The notes below the pieces were generated by a model, which had not been told where the DNA came from, did not search any database, and saw only the letters and a program-made list of their open reading frames with translations. From DRWZ01 sp964601505 (lineage in GTDB: Bacteria > Calescibacteriota > Calescibacteriia > Calescibacteriales > Calescibacteriaceae), in the NCBI GenBank assembly GCA_964601505.1, contig CAZRNR010000015.1, positions 1 to 40,187 on the forward strand: a stretch of 40,187 bases of DNA, given 5' to 3'. Shown here one piece after another: positions 8,697-16,350 of this stretch (position 1 is its first letter; every line of letters begins with the position of its first letter). The translations under genes and the position numbers were made by a program.

Positions 8697-10192
8697 TTCA
8701 ATCTTACTTCCCTCCTACCGGAGAATTTCCAAGAAGAAAATCTCCAGGAATTTCCGTGCTTATATCCATTGACAAGAGAGGCTCTCTGAGGAGATGAAAT
8801 ATAAGCGGCAAGTAGTATAACATGCTCAGGCAACTGTTCGCTTTTTTGATTCTTGAACTCTTCAAGAATATCTTTCATGCTCCAGGTATTTATATTTCCT
8901 TCGACAAAATCCTTGTGTTTCAAAACAAAACTAAAAAATGGTATATTTGTTTTTATTCCTTCAATTTTTAACTCCTTAAGTGCAACAAGAAGTTTATTTA
9001 TAAGGTCTTGTCTTTTTTCAGCCTTAGCAATAAGCTTGAGCAAAAGCGGGTCATAATGCGAAGGCACAGTGCAACCTGAGTAAAGCCAACCATCACATCT
9101 CACTCCAGGAATATTTGGTTCCTTATAGAAGCTTATAAATCCTCCAGATGGCATAAAATCGTTAAAAGGGTCTTCAGCATATATTCTAAGCTCCATAACA
9201 TGTCCCTGAGTCTTTATATCATCCTGATCTATGTCTAATTTTTCTCCTTCGGCTATCTTTATTTGCCTCTTGACTATATCAACGCCTGTAATAAGCTCAG
9301 TAACCGGATGTTCAACCTGAACTCTGGCGTTTATCTCTATAAAATAAAAATTCCAATCTTTGTCAACTATGAATTCCACCGTTCCTGCATTGGTGTAATT
9401 TATTTTCTTCATAATAGCTACTGCAGCCTGACACATCTTCGCTCTGACATTATCAGGAAGATGGGGCGAAGGACTTTCTTCAATTACCTTCTGATTCCTT
9501 CTTTGCAAGGAACAATCTCTCTCAAAAAGATGGATATAATTACCATACTCATCAGCAAGAACCTGAACTTCAATATGTTTTGGGTTCTGGATATACTTTT
9601 CTATGTATATTCTTGGATCCCCGAATGCAGCTTTGGCTTCCTCAGAAGCCTGTTTGAAAAGATGAATGAAGTCTTCTTGCTTTAAAATTGGTCGCATACC
9701 TTTACCCCCTCCACCACCTGCGGCCTTCAACAACACAGGGAAACCTATTTTCTTCGCAACCTCAAGACCCTCCTCAGGTGATGAGACGATATCACTTCCT
9801 GGGACAACAGGTATCCCCGCCTCCTTTGCCTTTTGTCTTGCAACAGCTTTGTCCCCAGACATAAAAAGAGCATCGGGAGATGGACCTATAAACTTTATAC
9901 CAGCTTCCTCACAGGCTTTTGCAAAATCTTCTCTCTCTGAAAGGAAACCATAACCAGGATGAATAGCATCAGCCCCAGACTTTTTAGCAACATCTATTAT
10001 CTCCTCAATATTAAGATAATTTGAAACCTGATAACTCTCATCCGCAAGATGCCTCCAAATTCCTCCAGAATCCTGCGGAGTATAAATCGCAATAGTTTCC
10101 TTCCCTAGTTCTTTTGCCGCTCTTATAACTCTTAATGCTATTTCCGCCCTATTTGAAACAAGAATTTTCTTTATAGCTCGCCCAAATGGCAT
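8693..10192 (-). CDS. accC: Biotin carboxylase subunit of an acyl-CoA carboxylase
   Basis: Carboxylates biotin on the carrier protein using bicarbonate and ATP. The N-terminal domain has VSNRAEIALRVIRAA and HPGYGFLSE. The ATP-grasp domain has the glycine loop AAGGGGGKGM and the catalytic EINARVQVEHPVTE. The C-terminal domain continues through GWLYSGCTVPSHYDPLL. The 499 residues exceed the usual 445-455 of a free AccC. The extra 45-50 C-terminal residues (from about SEQLPEHV, with SWRFSSW) resemble the start of the interdomain region of fused alpha chains. The start ATG at 10192 is preceded by a good promoter-like pair, and no Shine-Dalgarno is visible. It heads the operon accC-BCCP-thioesterase. 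Confidence 0.95.
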   Translation of the reverse strand: MPFGRAIKKILVSNRAEIALRVIRAAKELGKETIAIYTPQDSGGIWRHLADESYQVSNYLNIEEIIDVAKKSGADAIHPGYGFLSEREDFAKACEEAGIKFIGPSPDALFMSGDKAVARQKAKEAGIPVVPGSDIVSSPEEGLEVAKKIGFPVLLKAAGGGGGKGMRPILKQEDFIHLFKQASEEAKAAFGDPRIYIEKYIQNPKHIEVQVLADEYGNYIHLFERDCSLQRRNQKVIEESPSPHLPDNVRAKMCQAAVAIMKKINYTNAGTVEFIVDKDWNFYFIEINARVQVEHPVTELITGVDIVKRQIKIAEGEKLDIDQDDIKTQGHVMELRIYAEDPFNDFMPSGGFISFYKEPNIPGVRCDGWLYSGCTVPSHYDPLLLKLIAKAEKRQDLINKLLVALKELKIEGIKTNIPFFSFVLKHKDFVEGNINTWSMKDILEEFKNQKSEQLPEHVILLAAYISSPQRASLVNGYKHGNSWRFSSWKFSGRREVRLK

Positions 10193-10201
10193 AAATTCTT
10201 G

Positions 10202-10229
10202 AGTTTAGAAAATATTGACAAAAATTCAA
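10202..10229 (-). promoter_or_regulatory. Candidate sigma-70 promoter of the accC operon
   Basis: On the minus strand TTGAAT (10224-10229) and TAAACT (10202-10207) are separated by 16 bp. The -10 element ends 9 nt before the accC ATG, so the expected transcript would have almost no 5' leader. Confidence 0.5.
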
Positions 10230-10456
10230 TTTTTTCAATTTTTTGTAAAAATCAACTTACTAAGATCCACATTATTTTGCTCCTCAAAAATGAAATTACT
10301 CTGTGGTAAAAGTAAAACAATCTCTCTTTGAATCTTGCAAAAATGAGACTTCAACAAGTGAAAAAATGAAAAAATACCATGAGCTATTATCACTCTGAAT
10401 AACAAAACGTAGAAAAAAATCAAAAAATTCCAAAACCGAAAAAATAAGAAAAGATC

Positions 10457-10462
10457 TATAAT
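10457..10462 (+). promoter_or_regulatory. Candidate -10 element of gatC
   Basis: A perfect TATAAT ends 12 nt before the gatC ATG at 10475. No convincing -35 is seen at 16-18 bp upstream. The predicted leader would be about 5 nt, and there is no Shine-Dalgarno between it and the start. Confidence 0.4.
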
Positions 10463-10474
10463 AATATAAAAAGT

Positions 10475-10762
10475 ATGGAATTCAACTTTGAGGAGATATT
10501 AGAACTATGCAATATTGATATTGCTCAGGAGAAAAAGGAATATTTCAGAAAGCAAGTAGAAAAAATCATTGAGTTCTACAACACACTTTCTGAATTGAAA
10601 CTGGAAGATGTAGAACCAACAACATGGAGATTTGAACAAACGCAGGAGTTTAGAGAGGATGTTCCTGAAAAATTTGCTCGGCCAGACCTTATAGTAAGCG
10701 GATTTCCAAAGTCTGTAGAAAATTTTTGTGTAGTGCCTCAAGTCATTGAATACAAGAAATAA
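10475..10762 (+). CDS. gatC: Aspartyl/glutamyl-tRNA amidotransferase subunit C
   Basis: Small subunit of the GatCAB complex that converts Glu-tRNA(Gln) or Asp-tRNA(Asn) to the amidated forms. It wraps GatA and GatB together. The 95-residue length and the pattern match the family: an N-terminal helix (FRKQVEKIIEFYNTLSELK), the conserved DVEPTT, REDVPEK, and the C-terminal VPQVIE. It is the only plus-strand gene in the first 15 kb with clear identity, and gatA/gatB are not adjacent. Its presence implies that this organism makes at least one of Gln-tRNA or Asn-tRNA by the indirect route, which follows from knowledge of the family. The upstream region is a bidirectional promoter zone shared with accC. 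Confidence 0.9.
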   Translation: MEFNFEEILELCNIDIAQEKKEYFRKQVEKIIEFYNTLSELKLEDVEPTTWRFEQTQEFREDVPEKFARPDLIVSGFPKSVENFCVVPQVIEYKK

Positions 10763-11040
10763 TTAAAATAAAAAAATAAATCAAAATAATCATTAGTTTT
10801 GTTGCATCTAATAAAGATTTGTTTAATTTACAAAGATCTATACGCTATCTCTACTCTATTACAAAATTCTGCTGTAAGATCATTAAAAACTCACAAGAGT
10901 TTGCAAATAGAATATTGCTTCTGTCAATACACCGGTAAGATAAAAAATCAAAACGCGCTAATCTGACAACTTTTCAGTCAAAACTTTAACCAGATGCTTG
11001 ATTTTATATTATTTTTATATTGCTACAACTATCTCTATGA

Positions 11041-11283
11041 ATGGCAACGAATTTTAAAAGAAATTTATACTATGCGTTGATAATTAAGACAAAGTATAAA
11101 TCAACCGTATTGATGATTTTAAAAGATTCAATGGGGAATTGTCAAATGAAGGGAAATTGTCAACTGAACAAGGTATGGGATATCTTAAAAGGAGAATTTG
11201 AAAGAAGTAAGATGTTATGGTAAATGATTGAAAAGATTCAAGGCCACACAGCTATATGGGGTTATGGGATTCCTCCGATATAA
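11041..11283 (+). pseudogene. Decayed IS200/IS605-type TnpA transposase remnant (tentative)
   Basis: A 60-residue frame opens with MATNFKRN and contains IIKTKYKSTVL, which recalls the TKYRxKVL segment of IS200-like TnpA. It then has VWDILKGEFER, a TAA at 11221, and continues in the same frame with MIEKIQGHTA and GIPPI, which recalls the IIxGHV...SIPP segment preceding the catalytic tyrosine domain. The HUH pair (normally DHxH) is not preserved and the C-terminal half is missing, so if the reading is right this is a dead fragment. No partner TnpB, ends or duplication was seen. The surrounding 278 bp upstream (10763-11040) is AT-rich and contains nothing else I recognise. Confidence 0.35.
11242..11261 (+). 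repeat. Left arm of an imperfect inverted repeat flanking a small secreted-protein gene
   Basis: The 3' part of this segment (CACAGCTATATGGGG) matches the reverse complement of 11526-11540 at 13 of 15 positions by eye, and a weaker match extends further. It lies at the end of the transposase-like remnant. Confidence 0.4.
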
Positions 11284-11285
11284 TA

Positions 11286-11495
11286 TTACTGTTTCTTTTC
11301 TTCCTTTTTATCCTTCTTTTCTTTGTGTTCTTTCTTTTCTTTCTGTTCTTTCTTTTCTGTGTATTCTTTCTTCTCTCCAGTTTCTTGTTGCTGCTCCTGT
11401 TGTTGTTGCTGCCCATGTTGCTCCTGTTGTGCTACAACAAGAGCTGGAGAAGCAACCAAGCCTAAAATAAACATTAATGAAAGTATTTTTTTCAT
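11286..11495 (-). CDS. Small secreted Gln-rich and Lys/Glu-rich protein of unknown function
   Basis: A 69-residue protein. It opens with a classical signal peptide: MKK, a hydrophobic core (ILSLMFILGLVA) and a VVA-QQ cleavage site near residue 22. The mature part is low complexity: about 20 residues dominated by Gln, then a tail made of short Lys/Glu repeats of the type KEKKE to the C-terminus. I recognise no domain. The start is fixed by a perfect AGGAGGTG (11505-11512) nine bases before the ATG at 11495. A longer GTG start would fall inside that ribosome site. It is 40 bp downstream of rpsI and may be co-transcribed with it. The strong ribosome site and signal peptide argue that it is real despite its composition. 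Confidence 0.7.
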   Translation of the reverse strand: MKKILSLMFILGLVASPALVVAQQEQHGQQQQQEQQQETGEKKEYTEKKEQKEKKEHKEKKDKKEEKKQ

Positions 11496-11504
11496 AGCTT
11501 TTAA

Positions 11505-11512
11505 CACCTCCT
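11505..11512 (-). promoter_or_regulatory. Strong Shine-Dalgarno that sets the start of the small secreted protein
   Basis: AGGAGGTG on the minus strand, 9 nt before ATG 11495. The alternative GTG codon (11505-11507) is part of this site and therefore cannot be the start. Confidence 0.8.
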
Positions 11513-11525
11513 TTCTTTAATTTTC

Positions 11526-11544
11526 CCCCATACAGCCGTGGACC
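11526..11544 (-). repeat. Right arm of the imperfect inverted repeat
   Basis: Lies just after the rpsI stop codon. Its reverse complement is similar to 11242-11261 (13 of 15 in the best block). Together the arms enclose the small secreted-protein gene. Confidence 0.4.
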
Positions 11545-11550
11545 TGAAAT

Positions 11551-11988
11551 TTATCTTTTCTTCCACTGTTGGGTCTTTCTTGACTTTCTCCTACCATACT
11601 TCTTTCTCTCTACCTCTCTTGGATCTCTTGTAAGGAGTCCCAGTGGTTTTATAACCTTACGTAAATCTGGTTCTTCTCTAACTAAAGCTAAAGATATTCC
11701 ATGGGCCACAGCCTGCGCTTGTGCAGAAATCCCACCTCCCTTGACAGTTGCAAAAACAATATATTTCCCCCATCTATCTGCAACCTCAAGTGGTCTTTGA
11801 ACAACTCTACATAAAATCTCGTCCTTAAAATAGTCCCTGTAATTTATTCTATTGACATAAATCTCAAAGTTCTGAGAATTTTTTTCTTTCCTGAGAAGCC
11901 AAACCCTTGCAACTGCTCTCTTCCTCGCTCCTCTAACAGGCTTCAAGTTCGGTGGAACAGATAAATCTACCTTCTGATACCCTATCAT
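11551..11988 (-). CDS. rpsI: 30S ribosomal protein S9
   Basis: Small-subunit protein whose C-terminal tail reaches the tRNA in the P site. Recognised by RGARKRAVARVWL near residues 20-32, NRINYRDYF, VKGGGISAQAQAVAHGISLAL, LLTRDPREVERKKYGRRKSR and the basic end QQWKKR. The final residues differ slightly from the usual QFSKR but keep the terminal Lys-Arg. The length of 145 is slightly above the common 130 because of an N-terminal extension. In most bacteria rpsI follows rplM (L13). Here rplM is absent and a PilB-type gene lies 75 bp upstream. A CATAAT hexamer ends 5 nt before the ATG and there is no visible Shine-Dalgarno. Confidence 0.95.
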   Translation of the reverse strand: MIGYQKVDLSVPPNLKPVRGARKRAVARVWLLRKEKNSQNFEIYVNRINYRDYFKDEILCRVVQRPLEVADRWGKYIVFATVKGGGISAQAQAVAHGISLALVREEPDLRKVIKPLGLLTRDPREVERKKYGRRKSRKTQQWKKR

Positions 11989-11993
11989 CAGTT

Positions 11994-11999
11994 ATTATG
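11994..11999 (-). promoter_or_regulatory. Candidate -10 element of rpsI
   Basis: CATAAT (one mismatch to TATAAT) ends 5 nt before ATG 11988. No good -35 was found. It fits the near-leaderless pattern seen at other unit starts. Confidence 0.3.
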
Positions 12000-12063
12000 C
12001 ATTAAACAATACACAAAGCATAAAAATTTGCACTATTTTCAAAATCTTTCGAAACTTAAAGAA

Positions 12064-13539
12064 TTATAATATACCAAATGCTTCGCTCTCATTAATTTTT
12101 CCTTCCTTTACTTTCTTGGTAATTTCATCTGATAACAGAGAGATCCCATAATTTTTAAAAATCTTTCGTAGTTCCATCTCAACAAACTTTCCATGTCTCG
12201 CACAGTCTTTTATATCTGACTTTATGTCATCATCAAAATAAACAACCTCAAAAACTGCTTCAAGGCTACTGACCCCAAGATATTGACAAAACTGACAACC
12301 AGCTCCTAGGCAATGCTTACAAAAAACACGAATGAGCCTTTGAGATATTCCAAGAAACAAAGTTGAAAGTAGTATTTCAACAGAAGCCCCAAGATCAATC
12401 AGTCTGAGTATCCCGGAGGCAACATCCCTTGAATGAACAGTAGTTAGAACAAGATGTCCTGTCAACGCAGATTTTAAGGCTATATCTGCAGTTTCGGGGT
12501 CTCTTATTTCTCCAACAAAAATAACATCTGGATCTTGTCTTAGAACATGTCTTAAAGCTTTGGCAAATGTCAGGCCTATATCATCGTTGATTTGTATCTG
12601 GGTCACATCAGAAAGGCTGTACTCTATTGGATCCTCTATAGATATGACATTCAGAGAATCTCTATCTAATTGTTTGAGCAATGAATATATCGTCGTTGTC
12701 TTACCCTGACCAGTTGGACCTGCAACGAAAATAAAACCAGATCTCTTTTTCAAAGCGCGAACAACAAAATTTTTCTGCTCCTCAGAAAGTCCGATATTTT
12801 CCAAAGAAAAGCCAAAATCTCTTTTTAATATCCTCAGAGCTAATTTCTCTCCCTGAGCTGTAGGAATTACAGAAACCCTTATATCATAGTTTGAGAAAGA
12901 AAACCTACCGTCTTGAGGCAATCTCTTTTCAGTAATATCAAGACCAGACATGACCTTTATTCTGTTCAGAATAAGCTGGAACGATAGCGGAGAAAGCTGC
13001 ATAAATCTGTGGAGTAATCCTCTTATTCTAAGTTTCACAGATCCAGGAAATATATGAATATCTGTTGCTCCCATTTTTATGGCTGAATCAATTATATGTT
13101 CAACAAGATCTTCAATTCCTCCTCTTTTTCCATCCTTGAAAACTTTTTCTAAAACCCTCTGAAGCATCAATGGAGAGCAAACCCTTGTTTCTACCCTGAC
13201 AGAACCACAGAACTCCTGAATTTTCCTGAAAGACACAGAAAAAGGATTTGGAGAAGCTATAACCAACCTATTACCATTTTCATAAGATATCGGGAAAAAC
13301 TTTTGTTCCAAGATAACATCCTTTGGGAATATTTGGACAAGAGATGGATCTGGCTCCACCGAATAATCAATTTTTTCAAAACCAAAAGTTCTACAGAACC
13401 AATCACAATATGAACTCTCACCGAAAAAACCATTTTCTATAAGGTATTCGGAAATATCCTTACCAGATCTTTTAATCTTTTCTACATCCTTTTGAGTTAT
13501 TATGCCTCCTTCTAAAAGAGCTTCAAGAACCTGATCCAT
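12064..13539 (-). CDS. Type IV pilus / type II secretion assembly ATPase (PilB/GspE family)
   Basis: Hexameric cytoplasmic ATPase that powers pilin or pseudopilin assembly. It has an N-terminal T2SSE domain (residues 1 to about 130), then the ATPase core with the Walker A motif GPTGQGKTTT (Gln replaces the usual Ser). Next come the Asp box ISIEDPIEY, Walker B DVIFVGEIRD, the His box LTTVHSRDVASGILRL, and QRLIR. A zinc knuckle with ligand pattern C-x2-C-x4-C-x2-C follows, much shorter than the usual loop between the two CxxC pairs. The length of 491 residues is a little short for PilB (about 560). It overlaps the radical SAM gene by 17 bp. No pilC, pilT or pilin is in the window, so pilus and secretion roles cannot be separated. 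Confidence 0.9.
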   Translation of the reverse strand: MDQVLEALLEGGIITQKDVEKIKRSGKDISEYLIENGFFGESSYCDWFCRTFGFEKIDYSVEPDPSLVQIFPKDVILEQKFFPISYENGNRLVIASPNPFSVSFRKIQEFCGSVRVETRVCSPLMLQRVLEKVFKDGKRGGIEDLVEHIIDSAIKMGATDIHIFPGSVKLRIRGLLHRFMQLSPLSFQLILNRIKVMSGLDITEKRLPQDGRFSFSNYDIRVSVIPTAQGEKLALRILKRDFGFSLENIGLSEEQKNFVVRALKKRSGFIFVAGPTGQGKTTTIYSLLKQLDRDSLNVISIEDPIEYSLSDVTQIQINDDIGLTFAKALRHVLRQDPDVIFVGEIRDPETADIALKSALTGHLVLTTVHSRDVASGILRLIDLGASVEILLSTLFLGISQRLIRVFCKHCLGAGCQFCQYLGVSSLEAVFEVVYFDDDIKSDIKDCARHGKFVEMELRKIFKNYGISLLSDEITKKVKEGKINESEAFGIL

Positions 13540-14470
13540 AATTTATACCCTGATACACACCCTTTCTTTCAAGGTAGTTATCTATTGCCCGTATGACTTT
13601 GAATTTGTTTCTACACCAATCAGGTGCAATAAGAAATTTATCTGGAGCCTCCCCTGTAAGTCGCGCAATCAAAACAGAATCAGAAAGATTCTCTAAAAAA
13701 ACTGAAACATAATGAACATATTCAGAAAGCTCCATAGGGACATACTTTCCTTGCCTATACCATAGTTCAAGCTCTGTAAATTTAACGACATGTAACGGAT
13801 GAATCTTAACAGCAAAAACACCAAGATCAGAAATAAGCCTTGCAGAATTCACATAATCTTTCTCTGTATCCCCGGGCAAACCAATAATAACATGTGAAAG
13901 AGTCCTTATTCCTCTTTTGTGTAATTTTTCTGTAGCTACAACATAATCTTCAACAGTGTGCCCTCTCTTTATAATTTCAAGAGTTTTATCATTTGAGCTT
14001 TGCAAACCAAGTTCAACAACAAGAAAAGTTCTCTTGTTCAAATCTTCAAGGAGATCTATAACATCATTTGGCAAACAATCAGGTCGTGTTCCAATAAATA
14101 ATCCAACAATATCTGGATGAGCTTCAATTGCTTCTGTATAAAGCTGTCTTAACCTATCAATATCCGCATAAGTATTCGTATATGGCTGAAAATAAACTAT
14201 ATATTTCTTTGCTTTCTTATATTTCATGACGTTCTCTATACCTTCAAGAACTTGATCCTTTATGCTTTTCCCGCGCTCAGCGTAAATTGGAGTGAAACTT
14301 CTGATATTGCAAAATATACAACCTTTCCAACCTTTTGTTCCATCTCTGACAGGACAGGTAAATCCTCCATCAACAGACACCTTATAAACTTTCTCCCCAA
14401 AAAATCGCTTGAGAAAAGAGTGAAGAGTTCTATATCTTTTCTCGTAATAATCACTCTGAATCTCAAGCAT
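13523..14470 (-). CDS. Radical SAM protein, YhcC family (TIGR01212-like)
   Basis: A 315-residue Elp3-like radical SAM protein. The cluster motif is C-x11-C-x2-C in the segment from FTCPVRDGTKGW to GCIFC near residues 38-54, which fits the YhcC/TIGR01212 group better than classical CxxxCxxC enzymes. YFQPYTNTYA, GTRPDCLP, ELGLQSSND and HVIIGLPGDTEKDY follow, all typical of the family. The biochemical function of this family is not established to my knowledge. The gene reads straight into the PilB-like gene with a 17 bp overlap, so the two are co-transcribed. A perfect TATAAT ends 8 nt before its ATG and no Shine-Dalgarno is visible. Confidence 0.88.
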   Translation of the reverse strand: MLEIQSDYYEKRYRTLHSFLKRFFGEKVYKVSVDGGFTCPVRDGTKGWKGCIFCNIRSFTPIYAERGKSIKDQVLEGIENVMKYKKAKKYIVYFQPYTNTYADIDRLRQLYTEAIEAHPDIVGLFIGTRPDCLPNDVIDLLEDLNKRTFLVVELGLQSSNDKTLEIIKRGHTVEDYVVATEKLHKRGIRTLSHVIIGLPGDTEKDYVNSARLISDLGVFAVKIHPLHVVKFTELELWYRQGKYVPMELSEYVHYVSVFLENLSDSVLIARLTGEAPDKFLIAPDWCRNKFKVIRAIDNYLERKGVYQGINYGSGS

Positions 14471-14478
14471 AAATATAA

Positions 14479-14484
14479 ATTATA
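14479..14484 (-). promoter_or_regulatory. Candidate -10 element of the radical SAM/PilB-like unit
   Basis: Perfect TATAAT on the minus strand, ending 8 nt before ATG 14470. No clear -35 at 16-18 bp. Confidence 0.4.
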
Positions 14485-15168
14485 GGGTTGAGGAGATGAA
14501 CATAGGTTTTCCAGAATGAATCACAAATTGAAGCGAAGTGTTCATTCAGTTAGAGAAAGTTTAAGAGTTAGCTTATGAATTTGTAACAGTGAGGAAAATA
14601 TAAATGAAGATAACATCAGCAAATTTCAGATGAGAAGAAACTTAGAATAGAAATAATCTTAACTCATCCCCTATTACTATTTGATTAGATTTGCCTTCAT
14701 GGACCTTATCTTTTCTTCCAACATCTTTTATTTTATTTTCTCCCAATTTTTTGATTTGAAGCTTCTTTTATTCAAGCTTTGATTCACTAGACTATTTATG
14801 AATTTAGACTATGACTTGTTGCTTTATATGGAAGGAAACATCTTAACATCGCAACAGAGAAAACAAAAATCCTCCTAAAGTCTGGAATTTTATATGTAGA
14901 TTCCGATAATCAAATTTTTGATGAGAATGTAACACTCAGCAACCAAACTCTTAGAATCGATTATTGATAGATTAATACTATTTCGAAATGTGGTTTTCCC
15001 CTTTAATATGCCACGCACCAAAATTTATTGATGCTATAGGTAAATTTTCAAACTGAAAACAGTATTATTTTACAAAGCACTTAACCCATACCTAAATGTG
15101 TAAAAACATAAAGTTTTATAAAAAATCTAATTACAAATAAATCTCTTTTGTTCTTAAATTAAAAAATA
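14485..15168. other. 684 bp intergenic region without recognisable genes
   Basis: Divergent spacer between the radical SAM gene and the PimA-like glycosyltransferase. It is AT-rich, with stop codons in all frames. I see no tRNA, hairpin terminator, repeat array or conserved small ORF. It presumably carries the promoters of the two flanking genes. A TAAATT ends 8 nt before the glycosyltransferase ATG. Confidence 0.6.
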
Positions 15169-16275
15169 ATGATGAAGATAGGAATAGTATCCCCATACTT
15201 TCTACCGCATTTTGGAGGAGTATCAACTCATGTATATCAGAAATATTGTTTTCTGAAAAAACTTGGATTTGATACAAAGATCATATCACCGGATTTTGGA
15301 AAATGCCAGATTATAGATGAGAAAGATCATATAAAATTGGGGAAACCTATAAAGATAATCTATAACGGTTCTTTATCTCACATAGCTTTAGCCTTTGGAG
15401 CAAAGGAAGTTTTGAAAAACGAAGCTTTTGACATAATACACATACATGAACCTTATCACCCCTTTTGCATACCTTTCATCTCAGATGAGAACAAAAAAGG
15501 ATATGTATCTACATTTCATGTTTTCAAGGAAGAAGTGGAAAAGACGGTTATACTCATAGGAGACTTACTTATGAAATCTCTGAAGAACAGAATAAAAGTG
15601 TTCATCGCAGTTTCAAAAGCTGCAGCTTCTGTGATACAAAAAAGTATTGGAATACCTGAAGAAAAAATAAGAATCATACCAAACGGTATAGATTATGATT
15701 TTTTCAACAAAGCGAAACCCCTTGAGATATTTGGCAAAGATGAATTCAAAATACTTTTTGTGGGAAGGCTGGAACCTCGTAAAGGTGTAAAACACCTCAT
15801 AAGAGCCTTCAGAACTGTAAAAAAAATAATACCAAAATCAAAACTGATAATAGTCGGGAAAGGCCTAAAAACTTACTATATCTCATTCCTTACAGATGAA
15901 ATAGAAAAAGACGTTTTGTTCCTGGGGGAAGTTGGATACTATGAGCTTCCACGAATTTACAAGTCAGCAGATATATGCGTCTTTCCATCTACAAGGGGAG
16001 AAAGCTTTGGAATAGTTTTGATTGAAGCTATGGCTGCTGGAAAACCTGTGATAGCTGGTAATGCTGAAGGTTATGTTGAAACTTTACAGAACGGTAAATA
16101 CGGAATAATTGTAAATCCTCAAGATGAAGACTCCCTGGCAAGAGCTATAGTTGAACTATATTTTAAGGAAGATCTGAGAAAGGAACTTGCTGAAAAAGGG
16201 GAAAAATATGCTCGGGAGTTTGACTGGACAAAAATCGTAAAAAAAATATTAGAAACATACAAAGAACTGATATGA
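15169..16275 (+). CDS. GT4-family glycosyltransferase, PimA-like
   Basis: A 368-residue GT-B retaining glycosyltransferase. The N-terminal domain opens with IGIVSPYFLPHFGGVSTHV (the glycine-rich acceptor loop) and contains DIIHIHEPYHP and FIAVSKAA. The C-terminal domain has IPNGIDYDFF, FVGRLEPRKGVKHLIRAF, LGEVGYYELPRIYKSADICVFPS, and the EX7E catalytic element ESFGIVLIEAMAAGKPVI. These stretches resemble phosphatidylinositol mannosyltransferase PimA, and membrane lipid acceptors are common in this branch, but sugar and acceptor cannot be told from sequence. It stands alone on the plus strand and converges with the giant surface-protein gene 75 bp downstream. ATG 15169 and the next codon, ATG 15172, are both possible starts. 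Confidence 0.88.
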   Translation: MMKIGIVSPYFLPHFGGVSTHVYQKYCFLKKLGFDTKIISPDFGKCQIIDEKDHIKLGKPIKIIYNGSLSHIALAFGAKEVLKNEAFDIIHIHEPYHPFCIPFISDENKKGYVSTFHVFKEEVEKTVILIGDLLMKSLKNRIKVFIAVSKAAASVIQKSIGIPEEKIRIIPNGIDYDFFNKAKPLEIFGKDEFKILFVGRLEPRKGVKHLIRAFRTVKKIIPKSKLIIVGKGLKTYYISFLTDEIEKDVLFLGEVGYYELPRIYKSADICVFPSTRGESFGIVLIEAMAAGKPVIAGNAEGYVETLQNGKYGIIVNPQDEDSLARAIVELYFKEDLRKELAEKGEKYAREFDWTKIVKKILETYKELI

Positions 16276-16350
16276 TTAGCTTTTCCGAACTTTTACAAAA
16301 TATGAAGAGATTCAAGTTTTTTCAAATGCACTATAATAAATCTAAATAAT

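Noticed and set aside
10235..10423. 62-residue minus-strand frame between accC and gatC
   Set aside because: Odd composition, no ribosome site, and it lies in the divergent promoter region. Probably chance.
340..10850. Shared AGATCTATACG near 354 and 10835 in intergenic DNA
   Set aside because: An 11-base match between two AT-rich stretches in 40 kb is expected by chance.
11228..11520. Plus-strand frames of Phe, Leu, Cys and Ser opposite the small secreted protein
   Set aside because: They are complements of the Gln/Lys/Glu codons. The minus strand has the signal peptide and ribosome site.
14471..15168. Possible tRNA or structured RNA in the long spacer
   Set aside because: No T-loop (GGTTCGA-type) or GC-paired stem pattern was found.
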